From Alkalicoccus chagannorensis DSM 18086 (lineage in GTDB: Bacteria > Bacillota > Bacilli > Bacillales > Salisediminibacteriaceae), in the NCBI RefSeq assembly GCF_000429725.1, contig NZ_AUCK01000032.1, positions 1 through 46,966 on the forward strand: a stretch of DNA of 46,966 nucleotides, in the 5' to 3' direction. This document shows positions 36,607 through 46,832 of this stretch, one piece after another (within the stretch, counting starts at the first letter, position 1; each line of letters begins with the position of its first letter). The notes under the pieces were generated by a model, which saw only the letters and a program-made list of their open reading frames with translations, was not told where the DNA came from and did not search any database. A program made the position numbers and the translations under genes.

Positions 36607-37392
36607 ATGCATCTTGTTATGGATATCCGCAATGCGCAGGTACACTCCGGCGTGTATGATGACGAAGGAAATCGTCTCTGCAGCTGGCGAATGAAAACCG
36701 ATACGCGTCAGACTGCCGATATGTACGGCATGTGGATCGGTCAGCAGCTGCACAGCTTTGGGATAGAACCAGAACAGCTGGAAGGGGCCCTGCTTTGTTC
36801 TGTCGTGCCGGAAGTGGAAGGTGCCCTGGAGGACGCAGTGTCGGATCACCTCCACCTGCCTGTTCTGTTTGTAGGTCCGGGGATCCGTACCGGGATCAAT
36901 ATTCTGTACGACAATCCGCGCGAAGTGGGGGCAGACCGTATCACGAATGCCCTCGCCGGACGGGAGCAGTTCGGCAGTCCGCTCATCATTGTTGATTTTG
37001 AGACGGCGATTACGTATGGTTATGTTAATGAGCAGGGACAGTTTGCCGGCGGGGCTATTACGCCCGGCATGGATTTGGCTATGGAAGCCTTGTCTACGAA
37101 AGCTTCCCGGCTCCCGCGGATCGATCCGCGCCGCAGCGAGCCCGATGTGATCGGCCGCAGCACAGCGGAGGCACTCCACGCCGGGTGGCGCTACGGCATC
37201 ATCAGCCAAGTGGAGGGAATGATTCACCGTATCCGCCGCCGTTCCGGCAGCCAGGTGAAAGCGGTGGCCTCGGGAGAGCATGCTGACTGGATGACAAGGG
37301 AGATTCCACAGCTGGAGGAAGCCGCCCCGTTTTTGACGCTCGATGGACTGCACCTGTTATTTGAAAAAAACCGGACGGCCTTCCCGTCGTAA
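36607..37392 (+). CDS. coaX: CoaX-like type III pantothenate kinase with altered motifs
   Basis: Overall a full-length (261) type III pantothenate kinase, the first enzyme of CoA synthesis: the PREVGADRITNALAG stretch (catalytic Asp110), GGAITPGMDLAMEAL, SRLPRI, VIGRSTAEALHAGWRYG and the end FLTLDGLHLLFEKN are recognisable. But the three nucleotide-binding signatures differ: DxGNT is D6-I-R-N-A10, DFGTA is D130-F-E-T-A134, and the (T/A)TGG region is A221-S-G-E-H225. These are glycines and a threonine that contact phosphates in the family. The protein may be inactive or use other cofactors; another kinase (CoaA or type II) would then be expected elsewhere. ATG 36607 follows GGGGAGG. It stands between ftsH and hslO as in B. 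subtilis. Confidence 0.88.
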   Translation: MHLVMDIRNAQVHSGVYDDEGNRLCSWRMKTDTRQTADMYGMWIGQQLHSFGIEPEQLEGALLCSVVPEVEGALEDAVSDHLHLPVLFVGPGIRTGINILYDNPREVGADRITNALAGREQFGSPLIIVDFETAITYGYVNEQGQFAGGAITPGMDLAMEALSTKASRLPRIDPRRSEPDVIGRSTAEALHAGWRYGIISQVEGMIHRIRRRSGSQVKAVASGEHADWMTREIPQLEEAAPFLTLDGLHLLFEKNRTAFPS

Positions 37393-37436
37393 CTGACGGC
37401 ATCGGCCCCGGACATGGAAAAAGGAGAAGATAGAAC

Positions 37437-38321
37437 ATGAACGACTATATTGTCAAAGCACTGGCCTACGAAAAGCAGGTCCGCATTTATGCAATGAAAT
37501 CAACCGATATGGTGAGCGAAGCAGCCCGACGTCATCAGACATGGCGTACGGTTACTGCTGCGCTGGGACGATCGCTCACAGCCGGAGCGATGATGGGAAG
37601 CATGCTCAAAGGAGACGAGAAGCTGACGATCAAAATCGAGGGAAGCGGTCCTGCCAGCCCGATCATTATTGATGCTGCGGCAGATGGGAGCGCACGCGGA
37701 TACGTCAACCGCAGCGCAGCCGATCCGGAACGTCATGCTGACGGAAAGCTCAACGTGGCCGCGGTCGTTGGAGAAGAAGGCACCTTGTCGGTAGTGAAGG
37801 ACCTCGGCATGCGCGACCACTTCACCGGCAGTGTCCCGCTCGTTTCAGGAGAACTCGGCGAAGACTTCACGTATTACTTTGCAACCTCGGAACAGACGCC
37901 ATCCTCCGTCGGTCTCGGCGTTGTGGTTGGCGAAGAAGACAAAGTCGAAGGTGCCGGAGGCTTTATTCTGCAGATCATGCCGGATGCTTCCGAAGAGGTG
38001 CTTGATGAAATCGAAGCAAGGCTTCACGCACTGCCGCCGGTGTCGGCGATGATCCAGCGCGGCGACACGCCGGAGCAGATCATCATGCAGCTGGCGGGAG
38101 AAAGCAATTACCAAGTGCTCGAAACCCAGGAAGCGCGCTTTGAATGCAACTGCTCCAGGGAGCGGGTGGAAAACGCGCTCTCCATTATCGAAGAATCGGA
38201 GCTGCATGCGATGATCCACGAAGATGAAGGGGCAGAAACGACGTGCCATTTCTGCAGCGAAGTGTACCTGCTTTCCAAGCAGGAACTGCAGAATATCATG
38301 GACCGACGGCAGGCCGAATAA
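37437..38321 (+). CDS. hslO: Redox-regulated chaperone Hsp33
   Basis: Holdase activated by oxidation and unfolding. Zinc is held by C237 and C239 (CNC) and C270 and C273 (CHFC), the standard CxC-CxxC pattern. The N-terminal domain has GRSLTAGAMMGSMLKGDEKLTI. Length 294. ATG 37437 follows AAAGGAGAAG, 44 nt after coaX. In B. subtilis yacD (a PrsA-like foldase gene) follows; it is missing. Confidence 0.96.
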   Translation: MNDYIVKALAYEKQVRIYAMKSTDMVSEAARRHQTWRTVTAALGRSLTAGAMMGSMLKGDEKLTIKIEGSGPASPIIIDAAADGSARGYVNRSAADPERHADGKLNVAAVVGEEGTLSVVKDLGMRDHFTGSVPLVSGELGEDFTYYFATSEQTPSSVGLGVVVGEEDKVEGAGGFILQIMPDASEEVLDEIEARLHALPPVSAMIQRGDTPEQIIMQLAGESNYQVLETQEARFECNCSRERVENALSIIEESELHAMIHEDEGAETTCHFCSEVYLLSKQELQNIMDRRQAE

Positions 38322-38369
38322 GCGGGCGCAGCTGTTTGCTTTTTTTTCCGTTATCTGCTAAAGTGACAG

Positions 38370-38375
38370 TATAAT
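38370..38375 (+). promoter_or_regulatory. Probable -10 of cysK
   Basis: TATAAT 44 nt before the start, in a short AT-rich stretch; the -35 around 38346-38352 is poor, so an activator or a weak promoter is possible. No clear CymR site could be identified. Confidence 0.5.
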
Positions 38376-38419
38376 ATATTAAACACATTAAAATAGTAGG
38401 GATTAAAGGAGGCAGCACC

Positions 38420-39349
38420 ATGGTAAAGGTAGTCAACTCTATTAACGAACTGATCGGGGGGACGCCCCTCGTTAAACTGCAGCGGATGGTATCAGATCAG
38501 CACGCAGACGTATATCTCAAGCTGGAATTCATGAATCCGGGCAGCAGCGTGAAAGACCGCATCGCGCTGTCGATGATTGAAGCAGCCGAAGAACAGGGGA
38601 ACCTGAAGCCGGGAGATACTATTATTGAGCCGACGAGCGGCAATACCGGCATCGGCCTGGCCATGGTAGCCGCTGCCAAAGGATACAGCAGTGTGCTCGT
38701 TATGCCGGACACAATGAGCATGGAGCGACGGAACCTCCTGCGTGCCTATGGCGCCGAGCTGGTGCTCACACCGGGAGAAAAAGGCATGAAAGGCGCCATT
38801 GCCCGTGCCAACGAGCTGCAGCAGGAGCATGGCTACTTCATGCCGCAGCAGTTCGAAAACGAAGCGAATCCGAAAGTGCACCGTGAAACGACAGGGAAAG
38901 AGCTGCTGGAACAAGTCGGCGATCAGCTGGATGCCTTTATTTCCGGCATCGGCACCGGCGGGACGATCACGGGAGCCGGGGAAGTACTCAAAGAGAAGTT
39001 CCCGGACATGCAGATCGTGGCGCTCGAACCGGAACTCTCTCCTGTTCTGTCCGGAGGCGGACCGGGTCCGCATAAAATTCAGGGGATCGGTGCCGGCTTT
39101 GTCCCAGGCATTCTCAACACCGACATTTACGATGAAGTGATGCAGGTCACGACGGAACAATCGTATGAATACGCACGACGTGCAGCGAGAGAAGAAGGCA
39201 TTCTCGGCGGCGTGTCATCCGGAGCAGCCATTTATGCGGCGCTGCAGACCGCAGAAAAGCTCGGCAAAGGAAAGAAAGTCGTGGCCGTCATCCCTAGTAA
39301 CGGGGAACGTTACCTCAGCACCCCGCTTTATCAGTTCGAAGACGAGTAA
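38420..39349 (+). CDS. cysK: O-acetylserine (thiol)-lyase, cysteine synthase
   Basis: PLP enzyme making cysteine from O-acetylserine and sulfide. [12 protein letters not shown] contains the Schiff-base lysine (near 43), [12 protein letters not shown] binds the substrate carboxylate, [15 protein letters not shown] binds the cofactor phosphate. Length 309. ATG 38420 after AAAGGAGG. Confidence 0.97.
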   Translation: MVKVVNSINELIGGTPLVKLQRMVSDQHADVYLKLEFMNPGSSVKDRIALSMIEAAEEQGNLKPGDTIIEPTSGNTGIGLAMVAAAKGYSSVLVMPDTMSMERRNLLRAYGAELVLTPGEKGMKGAIARANELQQEHGYFMPQQFENEANPKVHRETTGKELLEQVGDQLDAFISGIGTGGTITGAGEVLKEKFPDMQIVALEPELSPVLSGGGPGPHKIQGIGAGFVPGILNTDIYDEVMQVTTEQSYEYARRAAREEGILGGVSSGAAIYAALQTAEKLGKGKKVVAVIPSNGERYLSTPLYQFEDE

Positions 39350-39389
39350 ACACGAAGAGCTGATCCCGATCGATCAGTCTGCCTTCCCC

Positions 39390-39429
39390 CTCCCGTCCGA
39401 AGCAGCCGCTTCCGGCGGGAGTTTTTTTT
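39390..39429 (+). terminator. Terminator of cysK
   Basis: CTCCCGTCCGAAGC/GCTTCCGGCGGGAG stem with loop AGCC, then eight T. Repeat copy E begins at its last T. Confidence 0.92.
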
Positions 39430-39543
39430 GTTTTGTAGGAAAGCATAAAATGTCATAGCAGGAAGACGGCGGCTTCTTCCCTCGAAAAACTTGCGGTACA
39501 CGCCGTTCCGATCAAAAGGCACTTGGCGCTTTTGTTCTCTGCT
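39430..39543 (+). repeat. Dispersed structured repeat, copy E
   Basis: Begins at the cysK terminator T-run. It keeps GAAGACGGCGGC, the right half CTTCCCTCGAAAAACTTGCG, the outer right arm GTACACGCCGTTCCGA and final hairpin AAAAGGC/GCGCTTTT. The left half of the inner hairpin is deleted, the mirror image of the deletion in copy B. Confidence 0.8.
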
Positions 39544-39545
39544 GG

Positions 39546-39674
39546 GAGTGGATACGCTTCTCTAGAGGACGACGGTGGTTGTGTCTGCTGCCCGGAAAGA
39601 ACGACGAACGCTTTCTTCTGCAAGCCTGCAGCGGCGTCCCTCGTTTCGGCCGCAGGATGCTGCCCGCTTTTGTC
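39546..39674 (+). repeat. Second, tandem unit of the repeat (E2)
   Basis: GTGGATACGCTTCTCTAGAG, GACGACGGTGG, CTGCTGCCCGGAAAGAA, CGAACGCTTTCTTC, CCTGCAGCGGCGTCCCTCG, TTTCGGCC and GCTTTTGTCC follow the order of copy A. Strongly diverged but recognisable over its whole length. E and E2 together fill most of the cysK-pabB gap; 39675-39773 shows nothing else. Confidence 0.6.
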
Positions 39675-39773
39675 CAGGGTAGAAACATGTGCATGGTGTT
39701 CCGCCTTTTTCGTGCCCGGCGGAGAGCCGGAAGAGAGGGCGCTTTTTCCTCTGCACGCCGGCATTTGCGATAT

Positions 39774-39802
39774 TTGCGTCGGCGATCATTGCCCCTTATA
39801 AT
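39774..39802 (+). promoter_or_regulatory. Sigma-A promoter of the folate operon
   Basis: TTGCGT, 17 nt, TATAAT. The -10 is flanked by CCCCT and AGGGG. About 75 nt of leader before pabB. Confidence 0.82.
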
Positions 39803-39877
39803 GAGGGGAGCTTACTACGACGCAGAAAAGGGGACAGGCCGGCTCCTTGCCGGTCCGGTTGTCAGGAGGAAGAGGGC

Positions 39878-41299
39878 ATGAGACACATCAATGCAGTCTC
39901 GGCTGCAGCGGAACCGCTCCAGGGAGAGGCCTGGTTCGACCGGTACGAGACGCTCGCAGCAGATGAACAATATCATATTCTGATGGAAAGCGGGAGAGGT
40001 GGCCGGTACTCCTTTATCGGACTCCGGCCCTTCGCGGTTCTCACCGGGAAAGATGGGCGCTTGACGGTGGAAGAAGACCGGGAAACGAAGGTTCATCACG
40101 GTCCGCTGCTGGAGACGCTGCGCACCTGGCTGGCCCGTTTTGACCTCCCGCACCGTCCGGATCTTCCTGATTTCCAGGGAGGACTGGCCGGCCAGTTCAG
40201 CTACGACTTGATCCGCAGCATTGAAAAAATACCGGAAGCAGCCGCAGATGATTTAGCTGCAGAGGATCTGCTTCTGCTCGCTTTTGACGAAATCGTCGTC
40301 ATCGATCATCAGAAGGACCTGCGCTGGATCATTGCGCTTGGAGAAGACGACCGCGAAGCAGCAGCAAAGCGGGAACGGATGGCCGAGCGCTGGGAGAGCG
40401 CTGCTGGAAGCACTCCCGACTATGCCAGAGTGGAGGCAGACGACGAGACGGTTCGTTCTTTTTCGGAGGAGGCGTTCGCTGAGGCAGTGGAGAGGACGAA
40501 GCAGTACATTGCCGACGGGGATGTGTTCCAGGTGAATCTGTCCGTGCGCGAAAGCCGGCGGCAGACGACCCCTCCGCTGCATATGTATCGATGCCTGAGG
40601 GAAGTGAATCCGTCGCCGTACATGGGCATGATGCACACGCCGGAAAAACAGTATGTCAGCGCGTCCCCGGAGCTGCTTGTCAAAAAGGCGGGAAGTGACG
40701 TCAGCACGAGGCCGATTGCCGGCACGCGTTCACGCGGCAGAGACGAAACGGAAGACCAGGCGCTGGCCGAGACGCTTTTATACAATGAAAAGGAACGTGC
40801 CGAACACATCATGCTCGTTGATCTCGAAAGAAACGACCTCGGCCGGGTGTGTGAGTACGGGACGGTGGAAGTAGATGAACTGATGGTTATCGAGAAGTAT
40901 TCCCACGTGCAGCACATCGTCTCCAACGTCCGCGGCCGGTGTGCCCCGCAGCACGATGCCGTGGATGTGATTGCAGCGGCTTTTCCCGGAGGGACGATTA
41001 CCGGAGCTCCGAAAATCCGCACGATGGAAATTATCGAAGAGCTGGAACCGGTCCGCCGCGGGGCGTATACCGGGTCGATGGGATGGATCGGCTTCAACGG
41101 CGATATGGAGCTTAACATCACCATCCGGACCATGGTTGTCCAGGACGGCTGGATTCATGTCCAGGCCGGAGCCGGGATCGTGATTGATTCGCAGCCGCGG
41201 GCGGAATTCAAAGAAGCATTGAAAAAGGCCCGTGCGCTGTGGACGGCAAAAGAGCAGAGCGAAGCAGAGCTTTATGAGCAGAGGAGGATGAAACAATGA
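39878..41299 (+). CDS. pabB: Aminodeoxychorismate synthase component I
   Basis: Converts chorismate with ammonia from PabA to 4-amino-4-deoxychorismate for p-aminobenzoate. Chorismate-binding domain: [53 protein letters not shown] and [17 protein letters not shown] are diagnostic. Length 473 with ATG 39878, which has AGGAGGA at 39864-39870. The frame is open up to 39689 across repeat E2 and the promoter; that extension is not coding. The stop overlaps pabA by 4 nt. Confidence 0.96.
   Translation: MRHINAVSAAAEPLQGEAWFDRYETLAADEQYHILMESGRGGRYSFIGLRPFAVLTGKDGRLTVEEDRETKVHHGPLLETLRTWLARFDLPHRPDLPDFQGGLAGQFSYDLIRSIEKIPEAAADDLAAEDLLLLAFDEIVVIDHQKDLRWIIALGEDDREAAAKRERMAERWESAAGSTPDYARVEADDETVRSFSEEAFAEAVERTKQYIADGDVFQVNLSVRESRRQTTPPLHMYRCLREVNPSPYMGMMHTPEKQYVSASPELLVKKAGSDVSTRPIAGTRSRGRDETEDQALAETLLYNEKERAEHIMLVDLERNDLGRVCEYGTVEVDELMVIEKYSHVQHIVSNVRGRCAPQHDAVDVIAAAFPGGTITGAPKIRTMEIIEELEPVRRGAYTGSMGWIGFNGDMELNITIRTMVVQDGWIHVQAGAGIVIDSQPRAEFKEALKKARALWTAKEQSEAELYEQRRMKQ
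41252..41286 (+). promoter_or_regulatory. Possible TRAP-binding site over the pabA ribosome binding site
   Basis: A run of (G/A)AG triplets: GAG at 41252, 41257, AAG at 41262, GAG at 41267, 41276, 41281 and 41284. The first four are spaced by exactly 2 nt. The last two form the Shine-Dalgarno of pabA. In B. subtilis TRAP represses translation of pabA (trpG) at just such a site. Seven triplets are fewer than in B. subtilis. Confidence 0.4.
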
Positions 41300-41889
41300 T
41301 TCTAATGATTGATAATTACGATTCGTTTACGTACAACCTGGTGCAGTACCTTGGAGAGATGGGACAGGAGCTCGTGGTCAGACGCAACGATCAGATCACG
41401 ACGCAGGAGATTGAAGAGATGGACCCGGACTATATCATGATTTCCCCCGGCCCGTGCTCACCGGATGAGGCCGGGATGTCGATGGAAGTGATCGAAGCTT
41501 TCGCCGGACGCATTCCGATCTTTGGAGTCTGTCTCGGTCACCAGGCCCTTGCACAAGTGTTCGGCGGAGATGTGGTGCGGGCAGAGCGGCTCATGCACGG
41601 AAAAACGTCGGAAGTCTACCATAATGGCGAGTCTGTCTTTGCCGGACTGCCGGATCCATTCACGGCTACACGGTATCATTCGCTCATCGTCCGTCGGGAA
41701 ACCCTGCCGGATGTGCTGGAAATCACAGCGGAAACAGATCAGAACGAAATTATGGGCCTTCGTCACCGGGAGCTTGCTGTGGAAGGTGTGCAGTTCCATC
41801 CGGAATCGATCATGACCGGTACCGGCAAGCAGATCCTCCGAAATTTCCTGGATACGTACAAGGAGCACAAGCGATGCATCACTACGTAA
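41296..41889 (+). CDS. pabA: Aminodeoxychorismate/anthranilate synthase glutaminase
   Basis: Class I glutamine amidotransferase that supplies ammonia to PabB, and in B. subtilis also to TrpE. Nucleophile C79 in [10 protein letters not shown]168 and E170 in [24 protein letters not shown] and [11 protein letters not shown] are typical. Length 197. Overlaps pabB by 4 nt and pabC by 16 nt. No separate trpG is seen, so an amphibolic role is plausible. Confidence 0.96.
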   Translation: MILMIDNYDSFTYNLVQYLGEMGQELVVRRNDQITTQEIEEMDPDYIMISPGPCSPDEAGMSMEVIEAFAGRIPIFGVCLGHQALAQVFGGDVVRAERLMHGKTSEVYHNGESVFAGLPDPFTATRYHSLIVRRETLPDVLEITAETDQNEIMGLRHRELAVEGVQFHPESIMTGTGKQILRNFLDTYKEHKRCITT

Positions 41890-42728
41890 ATGGCAGGATC
41901 CGTCATGAGCGGCACCTGTTCGTTTCGCCGCTTGAGCACGGATTTCTTTACGGGGCAGGTTTGTTTGAAACATTCCGCACCTACAGCGGGGTCCCTTTTC
42001 TGCTGGATGATCACTTCGCCCGGCTGGAGGCCGGAGCGGAAGAGCTCGAAATCGTGCTGCCGGAGGACTGGCGCCATTCGATCCGCAGAGCGATTCCGAA
42101 GCTGCTCCGCCGAAACCGCCTTGCGGATGCCTACATCCGGCTGAACGTGTCGGCCCGCGGGGAAGGGATCGGCCTCCCGGCGGCTCCCTATACGGATCCG
42201 CTGCAGCTCATGCTGATGAAAAAGCTGCCGGAGGCGATGCCGGCATCACGTCCGCTGGTCACCCTCCAGACACGCCGCAATCGACCGGAGGGCAGCGTCC
42301 GGCGCAAGTCGCACCATTACGGGAATAATATTATTGGAAAAAGGGAAACGAATACGTACGACGCACAGGCAGAAGGATTGTTTCTCGACGATCGGGGAGC
42401 GGTCAGTGAGGGCGTGACGTCGAACGTCTTTTTTGTTCATGGCAGCACCTTGAAGACCCCCGATGCTTCCTGCGGCTGCCTGCCGGGTGTGACGGCTGTC
42501 TTCGTCCAGGCATTGGCAGAGGAAGCCGGCTGGACGGTGCGTACCGGCCGTTTTTCACCGGGGGAGGCAGCAGAGGCGGACGAAGTCTTTTTGACAAACT
42601 CGATTCAGGAGATCGTCCCCGTATCTTCCTGGGACGGCAGTCCGCTGCCAGGGGCAGCCGGAACTGTCACAGGATCCCTGCAGCAGTTGTATCAGCGCGC
42701 GCGACATTCATTCAAAGAAAACAGGTGA
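41874..42728 (+). CDS. pabC: 4-amino-4-deoxychorismate lyase
   Basis: Fold-type IV PLP enzyme releasing pyruvate to give p-aminobenzoate. [14 protein letters not shown] near residue 24, the likely PLP lysine K145 in [10 protein letters not shown], and [13 protein letters not shown] are family signs. Length 284. ATG 41874 follows AAGGAGCAC inside pabA. Confidence 0.92.
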   Translation: MHHYVNGRIRHERHLFVSPLEHGFLYGAGLFETFRTYSGVPFLLDDHFARLEAGAEELEIVLPEDWRHSIRRAIPKLLRRNRLADAYIRLNVSARGEGIGLPAAPYTDPLQLMLMKKLPEAMPASRPLVTLQTRRNRPEGSVRRKSHHYGNNIIGKRETNTYDAQAEGLFLDDRGAVSEGVTSNVFFVHGSTLKTPDASCGCLPGVTAVFVQALAEEAGWTVRTGRFSPGEAAEADEVFLTNSIQEIVPVSSWDGSPLPGAAGTVTGSLQQLYQRARHSFKENR

Positions 42729-42733
42729 TAGAC

Positions 42734-43591
42734 ATGCATCGTATGCAATGGGGCAGACATGAGCTGGACTTTGCCCGGAAAACCTACGTCATGGGCATCC
42801 TGAACGTGACTCCTGATTCCTTTTCGGACGGAGGACGTTGGAACGAAGAGGAGGCGGCCCGAATGCAGGCACGCCGGATGGTCGAGGACGGTGCCGATAT
42901 TATTGATATCGGCGGCGAGTCTACACGCCCGGGCGCGGTGCCCGTTCCGGCAGAAGAAGAGAAGAAGCGGGTTCTCCCGGCTGTCCGGGCCGTCCGCAGC
43001 GCCGTGGATGTCCCGATTTCGATTGACACGTACAAGGCATCCGTTGCGGAAGCGGCAATAGAGGCAGGGGCAGATATCATCAACGACGTCTGGGGTACTT
43101 CCGCTGATCCTGACATGGCATCGACTGCTGCAGCTGCCGGTGTTCCGATTGTCCTGATGCATAACCGGCGCGAGGCCGCTTATCTTGATTTGATTCCGGA
43201 CATGAAGCGGGATCTGGAAGCATCGGTAGAGCGCTGTCTGCGCGCCGGGGTCAAAGAGGAGCTCATCCTGCTCGACCCGGGAATCGGCTTTGCGAAAAGC
43301 TACGAAGAGAATCTGCTTGTCATGCGGCACCTCGATCAGTTTACTTCGATGGGATACCCGGTTCTTCTCGGAACCTCCCGCAAATCCCTGATTGCGAAAA
43401 CCCTGGACCTTCCGGTGGAAGAAAGAATAGAGGGAACTGGAGCCACCATCTGCCGCGGCATCGATCAGGGCATTACGGTTGTCAGGGTGCACGACGTGCG
43501 CGAAATGGCTAGAATGACAAAAATGATGGACGCGATGCTCGGCAAAGGCGGAGCTGGCATTCCAATAACAGGAGGCGTACAGCATGGATAA
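42734..43591 (+). CDS. folP: Dihydropteroate synthase
   Basis: Joins p-aminobenzoate to 6-hydroxymethyl-dihydropterin diphosphate; target of sulfonamides. MGILNVTPDSFSDGGRW, DIGGESTRPGA, and LDPGIGFAKS are the three family signatures. With ATG 42734 it has 285 residues, as B. subtilis Sul; GTG 42725 falls in the AGGTGAT site. Five nt after pabC, overlapping folB by 8 nt. Confidence 0.96.
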   Translation: MHRMQWGRHELDFARKTYVMGILNVTPDSFSDGGRWNEEEAARMQARRMVEDGADIIDIGGESTRPGAVPVPAEEEKKRVLPAVRAVRSAVDVPISIDTYKASVAEAAIEAGADIINDVWGTSADPDMASTAAAAGVPIVLMHNRREAAYLDLIPDMKRDLEASVERCLRAGVKEELILLDPGIGFAKSYEENLLVMRHLDQFTSMGYPVLLGTSRKSLIAKTLDLPVEERIEGTGATICRGIDQGITVVRVHDVREMARMTKMMDAMLGKGGAGIPITGGVQHG

Positions 43592-43958
43592 AGTGTATGT
43601 AGAAGGCATGCAGTTCTGGGGATATCACGGCGCTTTTAAAGAGGAGAATACACTGGGGCAGCGGTTTTATGCGGACGTCATCATGGAAATGGATGCGGAC
43701 AAGCCCGGCCGCACGGATGACCTGGATGATACCGTCAACTATGCCCATGTATACGAAACGGCGAAGGAAGTACTCGAAGGAGATCCAGTTAAATTAGTGG
43801 AAACCCTCACCCATGAAGTGTGCCGTCTTATCCTGGAGCGGTTCGGCGTCGTCCAGGCGGTGACAGTCAAAGTAACGAAACCCGATCCGCCGATCCCGGG
43901 CCACTATGACGGCGTGGCGGTAGAGATGCGGAGAGAACGAGGATTTGAGCGGACATGA
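43584..43958 (+). CDS. folB: Dihydroneopterin aldolase
   Basis: Cleaves dihydroneopterin to 6-hydroxymethyl-dihydropterin. GYHGAFKEENTLGQRFYADV and DDTVNYAHVYE, with the Lys near 100 of VKVTKPDPPIPGHYDGV. Length 124. ATG 43584 behind AGGAGG. Confidence 0.96.
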   Translation: MDKVYVEGMQFWGYHGAFKEENTLGQRFYADVIMEMDADKPGRTDDLDDTVNYAHVYETAKEVLEGDPVKLVETLTHEVCRLILERFGVVQAVTVKVTKPDPPIPGHYDGVAVEMRRERGFERT

Positions 43959-44455
43959 AGACCGTGTATGTGAGCCTCGGTGCCAACATGGGGGACCGGA
44001 TCGAGCAGGTGAAGCGGGCCATTCAGCTGCTCGACGGCTGCGGCGGGGTGAGCGTATCAACCGTGTCGTCGTTGTATGAAACAGAACCAGTTGGCGTGAC
44101 GGACCAGCCGGAGTTTGTGAATGCGGTAGTGGAACTGCACACCGACCTTTCTCCCCTGGAGCTGCTCTCCTGTACGCAGAAAATCGAAGCCGATCTCGGC
44201 AGGGTCCGCAGGAAAAAATGGGGTCCCCGTACGATAGACCTTGACATTTTGCTTTATGGCAATGAGAATATAGAGTTGGAATCGCTCATCATCCCGCACC
44301 CGCGGATGACGGAACGGGCGTTTGTACTCGTGCCTCTTGCGGAGATTGCACCGGACCTGCAGCTGCCGGATGGCACGCAGGTGCAGAAACTGGCCTCTGC
44401 ACAAAAGGGAAGTGCGGGCATCCGGCCCGTGTCCAGCCGCGGAAAATCAACATAA
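43955..44455 (+). CDS. folK: 6-hydroxymethyl-dihydropterin pyrophosphokinase
   Basis: Activates the pterin with ATP for FolP. SLGANMGDRIEQVKRA, YETEPVGVTDQPEFVN and GPRTIDLDILLYGN are diagnostic. Length 166. Overlaps folB by 4 nt. Last gene of the folate cluster; the following yazB and dusB of B. subtilis are absent. Confidence 0.96.
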   Translation: MKTVYVSLGANMGDRIEQVKRAIQLLDGCGGVSVSTVSSLYETEPVGVTDQPEFVNAVVELHTDLSPLELLSCTQKIEADLGRVRRKKWGPRTIDLDILLYGNENIELESLIIPHPRMTERAFVLVPLAEIAPDLQLPDGTQVQKLASAQKGSAGIRPVSSRGKST

Positions 44456-46280
<1,825 letters not shown>

Positions 46281-46350
46281 AACAGCCGGGAAGGTTTTCC
46301 GAAGTGTACGGGCGTGCGGGTGTCCGTCCGTGGTGGAGAATGGATATGTG

Positions 46351-46381
46351 GGAGGCGTCCTGCTCCGGCAGCGGCGCCTCC
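46351..46381 (+). terminator. Probable terminator of lysS
   Basis: GGAGGCG-TC-CTGC-TCCG-GCAG-CG-GCGCCTCC stem-loop, about 70 nt after the stop, followed only by ATTTAT; a weak T-run. Confidence 0.6.
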
Positions 46382-46529
46382 ATTTATACTTGGTGAGTAG
46401 TGTCTCTTCTATATAGAGATATCCCGACAGATAGAGGCACGCAGGAGGAATATATTTCAGCATAGAGAAACGAGCGCAGCCGACAACGAATGCCAGAAAC
46501 AAAAAGTAAAAAAGAATTTGTTTTTTCTG

Positions 46530-46559
46530 TTGCGTTCATGATTTCTAACGTGCTATATT
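46530..46559 (+). promoter_or_regulatory. rRNA operon promoter P1
   Basis: TTGCGT, 18 nt, TATATT, preceded by T-rich sequence. Confidence 0.8.
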
Positions 46560-46602
46560 ATTATTTGTCGCCGCGGAAGAGACCGCAGCCGACAACAGCA
46601 CA

Positions 46603-46626
46603 AATAACTTTTTTAAAAAAGTTATT
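46603..46626. repeat. 24-bp perfect A+T palindrome upstream of P2
   Basis: Palindrome of AATAAC, six T, six A and GTTATT. Its right end runs into the -35 of P2. It could act as an UP element for RNA polymerase alpha. Confidence 0.65.
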
Positions 46627-46654
46627 GACGGTACAAACGTCCACGTGCTATATT
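46625..46654 (+). promoter_or_regulatory. rRNA operon promoter P2
   Basis: TTGACG, 18 nt, TATATT, 95 bp from P1. ACGTGCTATATTA and GTCGCCG occur in both, and CGCAGCCGACAAC occurs at 46474 and 46579, so the two promoter units look like a tandem duplication. A leader with CTCTTTGAAAACT (46691 region), typical of Bacillus rRNA leaders, follows. Confidence 0.85.
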
Positions 46655-46832
46655 AATAAAGTCGCCGAAAACGAGCGGCGCACGAAACAGCTCTTTGAAA
46701 ACTAAACAAAAGATGATGAGAAGGAACAAGAGAATAAATCATTCTCTGTCAATTTTTACAGGAATCTTTAGCCAGATTCCGTCTTGAAAGACCGGTTATC
46801 ATGCCGGTGCTGGAAGATCAATGATCTTCACA

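Noticed and set aside
38322-38419. CymR operator before cysK
   Set aside because: No match good enough to the known motif.
46490-46705. 71-residue frame before the 16S gene
   Set aside because: Overlaps both rRNA promoters and the palindrome.
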